A stretch of 30,914 bases of DNA from Phormidesmis priestleyi (GCA_003242115.1 QBMP01000015.1:7940-38853), one strand, 5' to 3'. Positions 1 through 9,072 are shown, numbered from the stretch's first letter. Numbers and translations are program-made. Notes: generated from the letters alone by a model not told the origin.

Positions 1-492
1 TGCTGTACGGGTCGCGCCTATTAGTGTAGAGACAATCACACAGCGCTTAATGCTTGGGAATTGTTTGCTAGAAACAGTCACTCGCCCGAGTCGATAGTGC
101 ACGTTGCCCTTTTCATCGAACTGAACGTAATAGATGCTGCCAGAGGTCGCAAAGTTAGTTTCGTCATCAAGCTGTACAGCAGAATTCATCGATTCCCAGT
201 GCGACAGGCTTGCTAGTGACGTAGCGGGATGAACGCTCATTTCTACTCTGCCTGCATTTTCTCGAACGCTGAACTGCCAAGAAACGCTTTCTTGCTGAGA
301 TTTTCTTTGGGCTTGCTGAATGCCCTCACGCAAAAATCCTTGAGTGGTAATGACTCGATGCTCTGCAATAAATCTGAGCCAAGCGGGAATAGCGATCGCC
401 GCCACAATCCCAACCATCACAACAACAACCAGCATCTCTATCAAAGTAAATCCTGACTGAGCGCTTTTCCTATTGAGCTGAGTATTTTTCAC
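1..492 (-). CDS. Type IV pilin-like pseudopilin (partial, runs off left edge)
   Basis: The frame opens with GTG at 492 on the minus strand, with an in-frame stop two codons upstream, and stays open to the window edge, so the C-terminus is missing. The start of the protein carries a class III (prepilin) signal: a short basic leader, then Gly followed by FTLIEMLVVVVMVGIVAA. That gives the prepilin peptidase cleavage site, Glu at mature position +5 and a hydrophobic N-terminal helix. The rest looks like a small GspH/FimT-type minor pilin, with a late Cys (residues RCVIVSTLIG) matching the end of the neighbouring pseudopilin at 588-1103. It is the last visible member of a minus-strand run starting with hpsA and is probably co-transcribed with it. 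By family it would act at the inner membrane or periplasm in a pilus-like polysaccharide secretion machine; that role is inferred from context. Confidence 0.8.
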   Translation of the reverse strand, partial: MKNTQLNRKSAQSGFTLIEMLVVVVMVGIVAAIAIPAWLRFIAEHRVITTQGFLREGIQQAQRKSQQESVSWQFSVRENAGRVEMSVHPATSLASLSHWESMNSAVQLDDETNFATSGSIYYVQFDEKGNVHYRLGRVTVSSKQFPSIKRCVIVSTLIGATRTA

Positions 493-587
493 GACTTATT
501 AAACTTATTTAGAATAGATGAGAATGGCAAGTAAAATACTGAAATTTATTCTTCAATGATGAGAGTTTTAGATCTGCGATCTGATTT

Positions 588-1103
588 TTACAGGCCCAGG
601 TTAGGGTTGTTGCAGGTGGTACCTTTAGCATCGACAATACTGCCTAATAAGCTACTGACTATCAAGCATTGTTGAGTAGTACTGTTGTTGTTGGCAGTGA
701 TTTTAACGACAAAAGGAACCGAACTGGTGAGTACACCGCCCCGGTGATCAAAAGTCAGGCTACTGGCAGAAGCTGTTGAGGCGAATGCAGAGAGTTGAAT
801 ATTTTTGGTATTGGAGCCTAGGATGTTGGCAGTAGCTGTGCTGCCGAATTGTCCTACGGCGGCTGTGGGGCCATTAGCGGTAGAGCCAAGGGTCACACTA
901 TACGCGATAGATCTTTGCTGAGCTTTTGTTTGGGCGTCTTTCAAAACGGCTTTCAAGTCATTGCGAACAGCGGTGACTCTTTGTCTATTCAGTAAGCTTA
1001 GCCAACCAGGGGCCGAAATGCTTCCTAACACGCCGACAATTACCACGACTACTAGCAGCTCAATGAGCGTGAATCCGGAAGATTGAGACTTTTTGAGTTG
1101 CAT
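588..1103 (-). CDS. GspH/FimT-like pseudopilin of the hps cluster
   Basis: This 171-residue protein begins with a short leader, then Gly and FTLIELLVVVVIVGVLGS. That is a canonical prepilin cleavage/methylation motif with Glu+5. The remainder is Ser/Thr/Ala-rich, with two late Cys residues (QQCLIVSS and GTTCNN) that could form the C-terminal disulfide usual in minor pilins. It lies 24 nt downstream of hpsC on the same strand, consistent with one operon. In Nostoc punctiforme the hps locus encodes several pseudopilins (HpsB, C, D) needed for hormogonium polysaccharide secretion. By position this could be the HpsD counterpart, but the sequence alone does not separate it from a generic GspH-like protein, so no symbol is given. 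Confidence 0.85.
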   Translation of the reverse strand: MQLKKSQSSGFTLIELLVVVVIVGVLGSISAPGWLSLLNRQRVTAVRNDLKAVLKDAQTKAQQRSIAYSVTLGSTANGPTAAVGQFGSTATANILGSNTKNIQLSAFASTASASSLTFDHRGGVLTSSVPFVVKITANNNSTTQQCLIVSSLLGSIVDAKGTTCNNPNLGL

Positions 1104-1127
1104 GAATCGATATCCTTGAAAGACCTA

Positions 1128-2102
1128 TTAGTTTGCAGGATTTTTATTAATAACACCGCGCATCAAAACCCTGGTTTCTAATGTGGGCAATGAACTCTCG
1201 CGGCCAAGTGGGCCAAGGGCTCCACCTGCGCCATCCGTGCTGCCTCTAAGATAAAGATAGGCATCTTGATTGCCACCTGCATTTGCTGCAGAACTTCGGA
1301 TACAGCCAAAGAAACTGGTATGGATTGTATTAGATGTTGAAGCAGCGCGAGGGACGGTAGCATATGTAGCTGTTGAAGTAGGATCTAAAGTTTGGCAAGG
1401 GCGGGTACGAGTAAGAGGTGTGGTGGGATCATCAACAAAGTCAACCAGAACGGATTTTTGGCCAAGAGTAGAGCTACCTGATCGAGTCCAGGTATCAAAG
1501 CTCACGCCCTCGGAGGTTGGGTCTCTATAGCCTGGCGTACTAGCCAAGGTAGCTGAGTTACTGTACTTGTCTAATTCATATCGAATAATCCGTGATTCTC
1601 CAGGCCAATTAGCATTTGAGTCCCTTGGAGTTTGGAGATAAACCACTAAACTATAAGTTGCTTGCCTGATTCTCAAGACTTCACATTCTTGAAATGTAGT
1701 AGTAGTAGAAGGATAAGCCGAACAGGTTGGCAGCTGGGCGGCAGTATTAATTGGATCGGGTCGCCAGAACGCTAAAATTGGAACAGCACCCAATGGCAGG
1801 TCAGTAAGATGTGTAGATGCAGTAGACATAATAGAAGGATTTTCATAAAGAAAAACAGCTTCTCTAATATCGTCGCTGATGTAGTCCATTGCCCTTTGCA
1901 TATCCCGCTGGGTTTGATCTAATACTGATTCTCGACGATCAGTTTTTAGTAGTTCCACGACTAGATACAGCAGTCCAGAGATTACGATACTAGAGATGAT
2001 CATAGCAACCAAAAGCTCTAGCAAGGTAAAGCCAGAAGACTTTGAGCGATTAGTTAACGACAGTTGTTGGTATAGCCGAGAAATGATTTTTGGCAATGCC
2101 AT
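1128..2102 (-). CDS. hpsC: Hormogonium polysaccharide secretion pseudopilin HpsC-like
   Basis: This 324-residue protein has a 24-residue basic leader, then Gly and FTLLELLVAMIISSIVISG. That is a prepilin cleavage site with Glu+5 and a long hydrophobic helix. An amphipathic stretch (about residues 55-85, QTQRDMQRAMDYISDDIREA) follows, typical of PilW/GspJ-like pseudopilins, and the large C-terminal domain has several Cys. The ATG at 2102 gives a normal leader length. It sits between hpsB and the GspH-like gene on the same strand, separated by 85 and 24 nt. The pilin class is clear. The HpsC name rests on gene order after the giant hpsA and on length, so it is less certain. Confidence 0.8.
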   Translation of the reverse strand: MALPKIISRLYQQLSLTNRSKSSGFTLLELLVAMIISSIVISGLLYLVVELLKTDRRESVLDQTQRDMQRAMDYISDDIREAVFLYENPSIMSTASTHLTDLPLGAVPILAFWRPDPINTAAQLPTCSAYPSTTTTFQECEVLRIRQATYSLVVYLQTPRDSNANWPGESRIIRYELDKYSNSATLASTPGYRDPTSEGVSFDTWTRSGSSTLGQKSVLVDFVDDPTTPLTRTRPCQTLDPTSTATYATVPRAASTSNTIHTSFFGCIRSSAANAGGNQDAYLYLRGSTDGAGGALGPLGRESSLPTLETRVLMRGVINKNPAN

Positions 2103-2187
2103 AGCCTTAAAGAGAATAGATGAAGATTTAGTACTTTTAGCTCGGTGCTTGGAAATCCATACTTTTGATTAAGTTAAATTGACCAAG

Positions 2188-2877
2188 CTAGATGCAATTT
2201 AGACCATTTGTTACAGTTGAAGCAGTCGATAAATACTGCCTGTATTTACACAAAGCATCGTCTCGATCACCTTTAAAGATGTTTGTATAAATCACGCTTA
2301 AGGGCCGCTTGCTTCTTTGTCCATCACCGCTAGTAAAGCTCAGTGAGGCAGCCTTTGTTTCTACGGCACCACCACCAATACGCTGCCAAGCTTGGTAATC
2401 GTAAACTCTTACACCTAGCTCAAATGCCACTGGTGATGGAGAACCAGAAGAAGTCGGAGAACCCGGAGAACGAAATACTTGGACTGCGAACTCGCTGTCT
2501 GCATCATCATCAATATTAACTAGCTTGGCAACTGTCGTGGTTGTGCTGTTAAAAGCTGTAGAAGCTGAAGCTAAAGTCGGTGCTCCTGCAGCCGCAACAG
2601 AAGTTGTAGAAGGGTAAGCAGATAGCTCACTGCTAAAGTCACCACCTCGCTCTACCATTAAGCGAACCTTATCAATTTCGCCTTGAGCAATTTGTAAGGC
2701 TTGTTCGGCTCGCTGATTTTGGATTCGGGTTGCTACCGAGAACACCATAACGGGTGCCATGACAGCTGCTGTGAGGCCAATGACAGCAATGGCCACTAAA
2801 CATTCAATTAAGGTGAGGCCGTTGTTATTAGCGGTCTTGCTAGACAACTGCATCCGAGTTTTTTGTTGATGACTCAT
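2188..2877 (-). CDS. hpsB: Hormogonium polysaccharide secretion pseudopilin HpsB-like
   Basis: This 229-residue protein has a prepilin N-terminus: a leader rich in Gln and Lys, then Gly followed by LTLIECLVAIAVIGLTAAVM. Glu is at +5, and the helix continues into an amphipathic region (NQRAEQALQIAQGEIDKVR, about residues 62-80) of the PilV/GspI type. Three late Cys residues (DALCKY, LNCI region) could form disulfides. It lies immediately downstream of hpsA on the same strand with a 141-nt gap. By analogy to Nostoc hps genes it would be a minor component of a pilus-like secretion apparatus for exopolysaccharide. The pseudopilin assignment is strong; the exact ortholog name comes from context. 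Confidence 0.82.
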   Translation of the reverse strand: MSHQQKTRMQLSSKTANNNGLTLIECLVAIAVIGLTAAVMAPVMVFSVATRIQNQRAEQALQIAQGEIDKVRLMVERGGDFSSELSAYPSTTSVAAAGAPTLASASTAFNSTTTTVAKLVNIDDDADSEFAVQVFRSPGSPTSSGSPSPVAFELGVRVYDYQAWQRIGGGAVETKAASLSFTSGDGQRSKRPLSVIYTNIFKGDRDDALCKYRQYLSTASTVTNGLNCI

Positions 2878-3018
2878 TTGTCACGATCTCAGTAGAAAAT
2901 ATTTTACGCAGGGTTTTATCAAAGGCTGTAAATGCAGAGAGATTTATACCCCATTGCCTATGCCTTGAGCTAAGAGCTTTGAGAGCAAAAACAACGAGGT
3001 ATAGACACTATGTAGATG

Positions 3019-6000
3019 TTAGCAAGACTCATTCGGATAAATTCGGGTGCCACCAGAGGTTGCGCAGCGAAGATTTTTTACATAGTGGTCATCAACCGGT
3101 AGCTCACGGTAGAACTCACTGCGAGGACGACCAATCGTTATGAATCTACGAGCGATAGGGCCTGCGGGGGCATATTGCAGGCCGACATCGTAGCCCCAGA
3201 TGCGGTTAGGTGCTCCATAGAATCGGGTTCTAAAATGAGCGATCCTTGCATCACCATTAGGAGCGGCATTGGTCGATGCAGCAGTAATAGCTGGATCGTA
3301 TGGCTCCCAAGCATCTTGGTCAAAAGGAGCGGTGGCCGAGGTGCTGAAATTTAGTTGAAATAGTCCTCCTGAAAGATGGAGATCTACACCATCCCAATGT
3401 TCTATGAACCTTGGGAAATTGTGCATACCACCGTATGTTTGCCCTGCCTGAGAAGGAACGATCCCGCTAATAAACACTGCATTTACTATTGTACGAGTTG
3501 CCCTTTCCATATCTTGACCTCGTTTGTCGCTGAAGACAGTACTAGCACTATCTAAACCATCAACATCGAATCGTAAGTATTCGTTGGTCGTGGGAGTAGT
3601 GGCAAGATCATTAGCTCCCAGAACTAATCCATCAGATTTGACTACACCGCCATTACGATCTATCAATATTGGAACGGTATTGTCGCTCACAAGAGCATTT
3701 GGATTTATCCGCGTCCAATTAGCCACCGTAGTGTCCGCGAGCCGACGATTTTGATTTTGATAAGAACTTGTTCCTGCGCCGAGATCCTTATTCCCAGTGC
3801 GGGATAGCACAAAGCCATCTGCAATATTGCCATCTCTGAAAGATCCTGATAAGATCCCTACCGCATCGCCGACAATCTCGACAGGTCGCCACTTATCTGA
3901 AGCAGCTTTAGCAAAACTATTGTTGCGCTCGGCTATAGTCCGATCCGTATAAAAGTCAATGTTGGTTCTGAGGCTACAGTTACTAGCGATGAGCTTATCT
4001 GTGAATTCTTCAAGGAGATTGCTGCAAGCAGTGGCTGCTATCGGATCTAGTGCTCCAGTAGAAGTATGTAGGTTAAAGTCTCCTTTGGTATAAACCATGT
4101 TGTCTGAAACAAATGTCATACCTGATGTCACACCAGTATCTCGGTTTAGGGTAGCACCGTTAACTAATCTAAATCCATAAGGGCGGCGATCAGGATCGGC
4201 GTAGAAATCAATTGGCTTCGTACTGATTTTTGTACCGGTCATCAAGGGTGGATCTTGCAAATAAGGCGAACTCGAAAGCTTTTTCAAACGGCAATCTCTT
4301 TGGTTACCAGTGACTTGGAATGGAGTACTGGTTGAATGGGTATATACCTCACTCCAGGTGTCACAACCTTCCCAAGCAACAGTACTCGCTTTTGGTCTGA
4401 CAATAGCATCTTCGCGAATAGCGTCTTCTCTAAAGGCGTAGACAATACCGTCTGTTATCGAGATCAAGCGATCTGTAGAAATCACCTTGTCCGCGAGCTT
4501 TCTAATGTCGAGATCTAGCATACGAAGGTTCAACATCTCACGACCATCGTACATGCCCTTGTCTAACATTGACACTTCCGTCAAAGCACCGTTTGCAGAG
4601 ATTTGCAGAGATTCAGGATTAAAAGAGCCTGTAGTAATAGGTGCTGTGGGTAACTTCCAATCTGAATCTGGCACAAGGCGAGGTGACAATTTGATGGAAG
4701 CAATGCCAGTGTCACCAGTGTCAGCTATGCCTGAAGAGTTGCTATCTCCAACAACTTTATAGGTCACATTGCGATTGACACCATTGATCGCATCAATGAG
4801 ATACGTCTGGTTAATGTACTCTTCAGCAAGGGGCTGAGCGTATGTTCCAGAACCGACTTGAGAATGATCCCTTTCAGGGAACAGATAATACAACGATGGA
4901 TACTTTGGCCCTGCTGGTGTGCACATCAATGCCATACCAGCTCTGCTCTCGTCAAGTCCGCCTGCAACCCCATAACTTGTAAATACCCGTTGAATTTCGC
5001 TAGTTTTATTTGGGCTGCATTCATCGGGAATACGAACCAGATACTTAGTATTACCGCTGCTAGCTTTAACTATGTAGTTTGAAAAGTTAGTAGAATTGGA
5101 AGGCAGAAAACCATAGGTGCGGTCTCGTTGAATTTGTCCTAGATTTGACAAAAGTCTCGCAGATGTTCGAGCAGTAGCCGGTGACAATCCGCCAGTAGGA
5201 TTCAACGCACTTATGACTGTCTCTTTATTAATCACCAAATTTCTACAATCATATTCGTATGCGCTACTTACACTAGAGACACCATCATCAATATTCGTCA
5301 CTGTAACGGGTTGAACTACAGAAGTGCATCCAGAGGGTGGAGCGGACGGGTTGCCTATCAATCCCAAAGCGTTGAAAATACTTTGGCCTAAATTATTAGC
5401 ATCAGCAGACTGAGGAAGATAGCTTTTTAACACATTGGGACCGGATAATAGTTGAGTATCCATGCTGTAAGCTAACAATCCTATTGTGCAGGCAGCGGTA
5501 TGCAAAGTTGACTTGTCTGCTGGACTTAGGTTTGTGTAGGTAGTGCCTGAATCTAAAACGCGTCGTAAATTTGAGAAGTCTCCCCACATGGCTTGGTGTG
5601 GGTAAGGGTGGACAACAGAGGCTGACTGATCGGGTGTAAAGGAAGGGGCTCCACCTTGCGGATCACCCGCAAAGTACGCTAGGTTTCTCAAAGCAACTCC
5701 CAGTGGCTCAGTTGCAGCAATCTTGCTAGAAAACGAACTGTAGAAATCAAACTCCCATCCATTAGTGCCGTTGCCGGTTAAAAAATCGACTTGGAGATTA
5801 GTTGTTCCAGGATACTCAGTAAAGGTGCGACTTTTTGTTATGGTACTTAGTGTCCCTGGATGAGCTGTTGAAGCCATGCAAGCTAGAGGTAGCTCACCAC
5901 CATCAGTATGTTTGTAGTGATAAACAACCATACCTTGAACAGCAGCTAAGTTGTCATATAGGGATCTTCTTTGCAGAGCTTCTGTCGAAACCTTAGCGTT

Positions 6001-7698
6001 TGGTGGATATAGCGGTTCTTGGTTAGTCGCTGTAGATGCAGAGGAACCCTTCCAACCAAAGGTATTTCCTAGCTCCAGACGCTGTCCTACAATTATTCTC
6101 AAGCCTTGGCCGATAGCTCGTCTTTCCCAGTAACCATCTAAGCCATAAATCTTGCTGGCAGCATTCAAATCTGTCAATGCCGCATTACCTGTAATAGCAG
6201 TACCTATTGATGAGCCACTTGGGATTTTGTGGTTTCTGTCATAAACAGCTTTTGGCCCGTAGCGATCATCAGCTCTGTAGGTATCATCTAGATAGGGCGT
6301 CGCAGACTGGTCATTATAAATTCTCTTATTTTTAGCAAACAAACCACCTTCCCACGAAGGATCGCGAATCCAATCAGCGCTGCTACGATGAGCTAAAACA
6401 TCTGCTGTAAATAACTGAATAGGATCTAGCAATATGTTTCTTAATGCTTTATTCTCCGTTTCATTAGTCGAGTTCTTTTTAACTGAGTCCTTCCTAAGTC
6501 TCATACTGCCGTTAGTCGATTGATCTGGCGCTTGAGCGTCATATGTAAAGAGGTGAAATGTAGGATCGTCATCGACTGTAGGTGCACCTGAGGGGCTATC
6601 TCCGAAAGCATTAGTACCGGTTTTAGCTGATAGCACCTGACCTTGATAATCACCTGAAGGATCAGCCAACGTAATTTCTGAAGAATCTTGAGTATATAGG
6701 CAGGAATTGTGAGAGCTAATCATTCGGGCAATAGACTTTTCATCTTGAGTGAGAAAATTGCCCTCTGTATGCATAGCACCATTCCAGTAGAACGTTTTGG
6801 CAGCACCTGGAAAAAGCTCTAAGTCATACTTAAACCAAGCACCCCACTTATTACCCCTGTTGGCTTGTCGTACCTGCTGTAATTCAATAGCAGTAGCCGT
6901 ACGATTAACATTGCTACGGTTAGCAACAAAAGCAGTAATCTGAAAGTTTTTCTGTAATGTAGCTGCGTTGACTACCTGCCATCCATCTTCAGGAGCTAGT
7001 TCAGAGCCGCATCCTGCCTTAGCCTCCTTAGTGCTGATAGGGCCGTTGCGGGTCACTAAAGCGCCTGCCTTGGTAGAACTTAAAGGAGCTGCCAGAGTAA
7101 TATCAGCACCACCACCTGCTGGCGTTTTTGCATCGTCCATCAAAATCGAATAGACAACGAGTTCATCCCCGTCTTGGCTGCCATTGCCATCAACATCAGA
7201 AGGAAAAGACCACGCATTATCAGGAACATTATCTCCATTAATATCTAGTCTTAATTCCAGAGGAAAAGTGTAAGGATCATTTGTCCCAGGGACTCTTGGA
7301 ACATTAACATTGTCATTTAGCATCATGCTAGCGATAACATCACTAGAAGGGATACCACCAGGAAAGCGAGTATCTTTAGAAAATAAGTACTCAAGCTTTG
7401 CCTTTGCCCTATCGATAGCGGGTGCTGCTGCACTATCGACCACTTGCTGCTCGCGCAGAGCTATGACACTTGATGAGCGGCTGAAGGTGCGAAAGCTGAG
7501 CGTGCCGACTGTCAGCGTGAGAACTAAAAGCAGCAGCACAGTTGTCGGTAAAACAAAGCCAGCTTGGCCTGCACGAGCAGGTTTGTGAATTAGCAACAGA
7601 CTTCTTAAAAGGCCGCTCATAAAGCGCCGGCCCAGGCGCTGTAAGTCTGAGGGTTTCTTTCGAGGGTGGGTGTGGCGAGTCTGCTTGTCGGCGGACAT
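3019..7698 (-). CDS. hpsA: HpsA-like giant pilin-domain protein (hormogonium polysaccharide biosynthesis)
   Basis: This 1559-residue protein starts with a long basic cytoplasmic segment (about residues 1-45). The hydrophobic helix AGFVLPTTVLLLLVLTLTVG (about 45-65) follows, then a region like the N-terminal stalk of PilX/GspK proteins. The Gly-Phe cleavage position is present, but mature residue +5 is Thr rather than the usual Glu, as in GspK-type pseudopilins. The remaining ~1450 residues are a large Ser/Thr/Asn-rich extracytoplasmic domain with scattered Cys and Asp-rich patches (DINGDNVPD, DVDGNGSQDGDE near 150-175) that could bind Ca2+. The ATG at 7698 is preceded by AGGAAG about 6 nt upstream. 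It is the first gene of the minus-strand pseudopilin run. Size and gene order match HpsA, which in Nostoc is required for hormogonium polysaccharide accumulation; the mechanism is not known from sequence. Confidence 0.82.
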   Translation of the reverse strand: MSADKQTRHTHPRKKPSDLQRLGRRFMSGLLRSLLLIHKPARAGQAGFVLPTTVLLLLVLTLTVGTLSFRTFSRSSSVIALREQQVVDSAAAPAIDRAKAKLEYLFSKDTRFPGGIPSSDVIASMMLNDNVNVPRVPGTNDPYTFPLELRLDINGDNVPDNAWSFPSDVDGNGSQDGDELVVYSILMDDAKTPAGGGADITLAAPLSSTKAGALVTRNGPISTKEAKAGCGSELAPEDGWQVVNAATLQKNFQITAFVANRSNVNRTATAIELQQVRQANRGNKWGAWFKYDLELFPGAAKTFYWNGAMHTEGNFLTQDEKSIARMISSHNSCLYTQDSSEITLADPSGDYQGQVLSAKTGTNAFGDSPSGAPTVDDDPTFHLFTYDAQAPDQSTNGSMRLRKDSVKKNSTNETENKALRNILLDPIQLFTADVLAHRSSADWIRDPSWEGGLFAKNKRIYNDQSATPYLDDTYRADDRYGPKAVYDRNHKIPSGSSIGTAITGNAALTDLNAASKIYGLDGYWERRAIGQGLRIIVGQRLELGNTFGWKGSSASTATNQEPLYPPNAKVSTEALQRRSLYDNLAAVQGMVVYHYKHTDGGELPLACMASTAHPGTLSTITKSRTFTEYPGTTNLQVDFLTGNGTNGWEFDFYSSFSSKIAATEPLGVALRNLAYFAGDPQGGAPSFTPDQSASVVHPYPHQAMWGDFSNLRRVLDSGTTYTNLSPADKSTLHTAACTIGLLAYSMDTQLLSGPNVLKSYLPQSADANNLGQSIFNALGLIGNPSAPPSGCTSVVQPVTVTNIDDGVSSVSSAYEYDCRNLVINKETVISALNPTGGLSPATARTSARLLSNLGQIQRDRTYGFLPSNSTNFSNYIVKASSGNTKYLVRIPDECSPNKTSEIQRVFTSYGVAGGLDESRAGMALMCTPAGPKYPSLYYLFPERDHSQVGSGTYAQPLAEEYINQTYLIDAINGVNRNVTYKVVGDSNSSGIADTGDTGIASIKLSPRLVPDSDWKLPTAPITTGSFNPESLQISANGALTEVSMLDKGMYDGREMLNLRMLDLDIRKLADKVISTDRLISITDGIVYAFREDAIREDAIVRPKASTVAWEGCDTWSEVYTHSTSTPFQVTGNQRDCRLKKLSSSPYLQDPPLMTGTKISTKPIDFYADPDRRPYGFRLVNGATLNRDTGVTSGMTFVSDNMVYTKGDFNLHTSTGALDPIAATACSNLLEEFTDKLIASNCSLRTNIDFYTDRTIAERNNSFAKAASDKWRPVEIVGDAVGILSGSFRDGNIADGFVLSRTGNKDLGAGTSSYQNQNRRLADTTVANWTRINPNALVSDNTVPILIDRNGGVVKSDGLVLGANDLATTPTTNEYLRFDVDGLDSASTVFSDKRGQDMERATRTIVNAVFISGIVPSQAGQTYGGMHNFPRFIEHWDGVDLHLSGGLFQLNFSTSATAPFDQDAWEPYDPAITAASTNAAPNGDARIAHFRTRFYGAPNRIWGYDVGLQYAPAGPIARRFITIGRPRSEFYRELPVDDHYVKNLRCATSGGTRIYPNESC

Positions 7699-8017
7699 GG
7701 CTAGCTTCCTAACTGAGGTGGGAGATGGGTATGAGAGATGCCAAAAAAACGATATCCGGATACTTTTGGCAATGTTATCTGATTCAGATTACCCAATATA
7801 TGAGGGTGAAATAATCAGTAGGGCTACCCATCTAAAAGTCAGGAAAGATAATGGTTTCAGCCATTGATGCAAATTGATGTGGAGCGCATAGCGATAATGC
7901 GCAGACGCGACAAGCTACCGCATACAAAATGAGATACTTAAAAAAATAACCCCCCGTAAAATTACGGGAGGTTGGAGGTTAGCTACGAGTAGCTTTATTT
8001 ACAGCTTACTGGCTGGC
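7699..8017. other. Intergenic region upstream of hpsA
   Basis: No convincing gene lies in these 319 bases. The stretch holds the leader of hpsA on the minus strand, with an AGGAAG ribosome-binding site next to the ATG at 7698. It also holds a short GCGCAT/ATGCGC inverted repeat at 7884-7902 and the rpmB terminator at 7941-7971. I could not identify a confident hpsA promoter by eye. Confidence 0.6.
7941..7971 (-). terminator. Rho-independent terminator of rpmB
   Basis: A perfect 7-bp stem (CCCGTAA at 7953-7959 with TTACGGG at 7962-7968) has a two-base AA loop. On the minus strand it is followed by a U-rich run, seen as seven A's at 7940-7946 on the plus strand. It lies about 47 nt past the rpmB stop codon, so it should end that transcript before the hps operon. 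Confidence 0.8.
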
Positions 8018-8254
8018 CTAGTACTTATTGAGATCAATGCCTGCTTCACGAGCCATTGCCTCAAGACCTTTTTTCTCTAATGTCTTGAGGGCTTTAGTCG
8101 AAACGCGAAGCTTGACAAAACGCTTGGCCTGGGGCCACCAAATGCGCTTATCTTGCAGGTTGGCTTCTTGCAGCCGCTTGGTACGGCGATGGGAGTGGGA
8201 GACAGCAAAGGCGTTATTGGCCTTTTTCCCAGTGAGGTCACAAACTTTGGACAT
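8018..8254 (-). CDS. rpmB: 50S ribosomal protein L28
   Basis: The 78-residue protein begins [20 protein letters not shown] and continues with [19 protein letters not shown], the classic bacterial L28 signature. The body is Lys/Arg-rich and ends at the usual length for cyanobacteria (77-78 aa). L28 is a component of the large ribosomal subunit. The gene appears monocistronic, with a TATAAT-type promoter upstream (8283-8312) and an intrinsic terminator downstream (7941-7971). Nothing is unusual about it. Confidence 0.97.
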   Translation of the reverse strand: MSKVCDLTGKKANNAFAVSHSHRRTKRLQEANLQDKRIWWPQAKRFVKLRVSTKALKTLEKKGLEAMAREAGIDLNKY

Positions 8255-8282
8255 TGGTTATTACGCTAGCTTAAGGTTACTT

Positions 8283-8312
8283 ATTATAGACAGCAATGGC
8301 CATAAAGCACAA
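8283..8312 (-). promoter_or_regulatory. Predicted sigma70-type promoter of rpmB
   Basis: On the minus strand there is a perfect -10 hexamer TATAAT (8283-8288). An 18-nt spacer separates it from TTGTGC (8307-8312) as a partial -35. The -10 lies about 29 nt upstream of the rpmB ATG, a reasonable leader length. This is a visual call only. Confidence 0.45.
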
Positions 8313-8386
8313 AGTAGTTAATTAAGCTTTCAGGGCATAAAGCCACTTATGATACTAATGTTCGCCTCAGTCGAGTTATCCAACGT

Positions 8387-8749
8387 ATGACGTCGGAGCA
8401 GCAGTCCGCCAGAATCATCACGATCTACAAAGCTCCCCAAAAGGGCAAGGGTCAAAAGCTACTGAAAGAAGGATTTCAAACCGTCGATTTTCCCTATAAT
8501 CCTCCTTACATCGACGGAAACTGCTACTTCGCTGGCCCCAATGACAGAAGCATTGCTGAGGAATTCAACCAAAGCTATCGCGAAGGTATTCTTGAGATAG
8601 TGATCGACCAGCTCAGCTACGATCACTATTTCAGGCAATTTGAATATCGCTATGATGAGAAAGACAATCGAGAAAGGATTGAGCTAATTGTCCCTTGGAA
8701 CCTATTTCCAATCCTCAATCAATTTCCACGAATCCTCAAGCTAAGGTAA
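8387..8749 (+). CDS. Small orphan protein, ADP-ribosyltransferase-like pattern (hypothetical)
   Basis: I do not recognise this 120-residue protein with certainty. The order of motifs resembles compact ADP-ribosyltransferase folds: an N-terminal strand IITIYKAP, a small helix ending LLKEGF (about 24-31), then CYFAGPND and an A/E-rich helix IAEEFNQSY (about 45-65). After these come the strand ILEIVID and a late acidic strand RIELIVPWNLF (about 103-113). If that reading is right, the late Glu before the hydrophobic strand would be the catalytic residue. There is no signal peptide or transmembrane segment. Five bases separate its stop from the next gene's ATG, implying co-translation with an S1-domain protein. 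It could equally be an uncharacterised cytosolic protein; the fold suggestion is inference. Confidence 0.6.
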   Translation: MTSEQQSARIITIYKAPQKGKGQKLLKEGFQTVDFPYNPPYIDGNCYFAGPNDRSIAEEFNQSYREGILEIVIDQLSYDHYFRQFEYRYDEKDNRERIELIVPWNLFPILNQFPRILKLR

Positions 8750-8754
8750 ATGGC

Positions 8755-9072
8755 ATGGATAGCAAAAATTGGGAGCAAATAAAGTCACAATACAAGCTAG
8801 GTCAATTTGTGCAAGGAAAAGTTGAATTTTGTCGGCCTTTCGGAGTTTTTGTGGAGATCGACGAACCCTCAGTCAAAGGATTGATTAAAATCCCTGACTT
8901 TCTAGACGAAGGAACGATGAATGAAGAAATGTACCCCGAAATCGGCACAGTGATAGGGGCTGTTGTGGTCGGGTACAACGAAAGCAATTGTCGTGAAATA
9001 TATCTCAACGCAAAACCTAGCGTGTTGCACAGAGCGCTTGTTCCTCTAAAGCTTCCAGTTTTGGCTAGCTAG
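8755..9072 (+). CDS. Small S1-domain RNA-binding protein
   Basis: I chose the ATG at 8755 (MDSKNWEQ) over an in-frame ATG at 8695, because the latter would overlap the preceding gene by 55 bases and adds only low-complexity residues. The resulting 105-residue protein is essentially one S1/OB-fold: LGQFVQGKVEFCRPFGVFVE (about 13-32), GLIKIPDF (about 41-48), GTVIGAVVVGYNE (about 63-75) and a final strand EIYLNAK. These match the five strands of an S1 domain, including the FGVFVEI segment that usually contacts RNA. It is probably translationally coupled to the 8387-8749 gene. Stand-alone S1 proteins are known as RNA-binding factors; a role as partner or immunity factor for the upstream protein is only a hypothesis from gene order. 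Confidence 0.75.
   Translation: MDSKNWEQIKSQYKLGQFVQGKVEFCRPFGVFVEIDEPSVKGLIKIPDFLDEGTMNEEMYPEIGTVIGAVVVGYNESNCREIYLNAKPSVLHRALVPLKLPVLAS

Noticed and set aside
229..456. Plus-strand 75-residue frame at the left end
   Set aside because: It is antisense to the partial pseudopilin gene, which has a clear prepilin motif.
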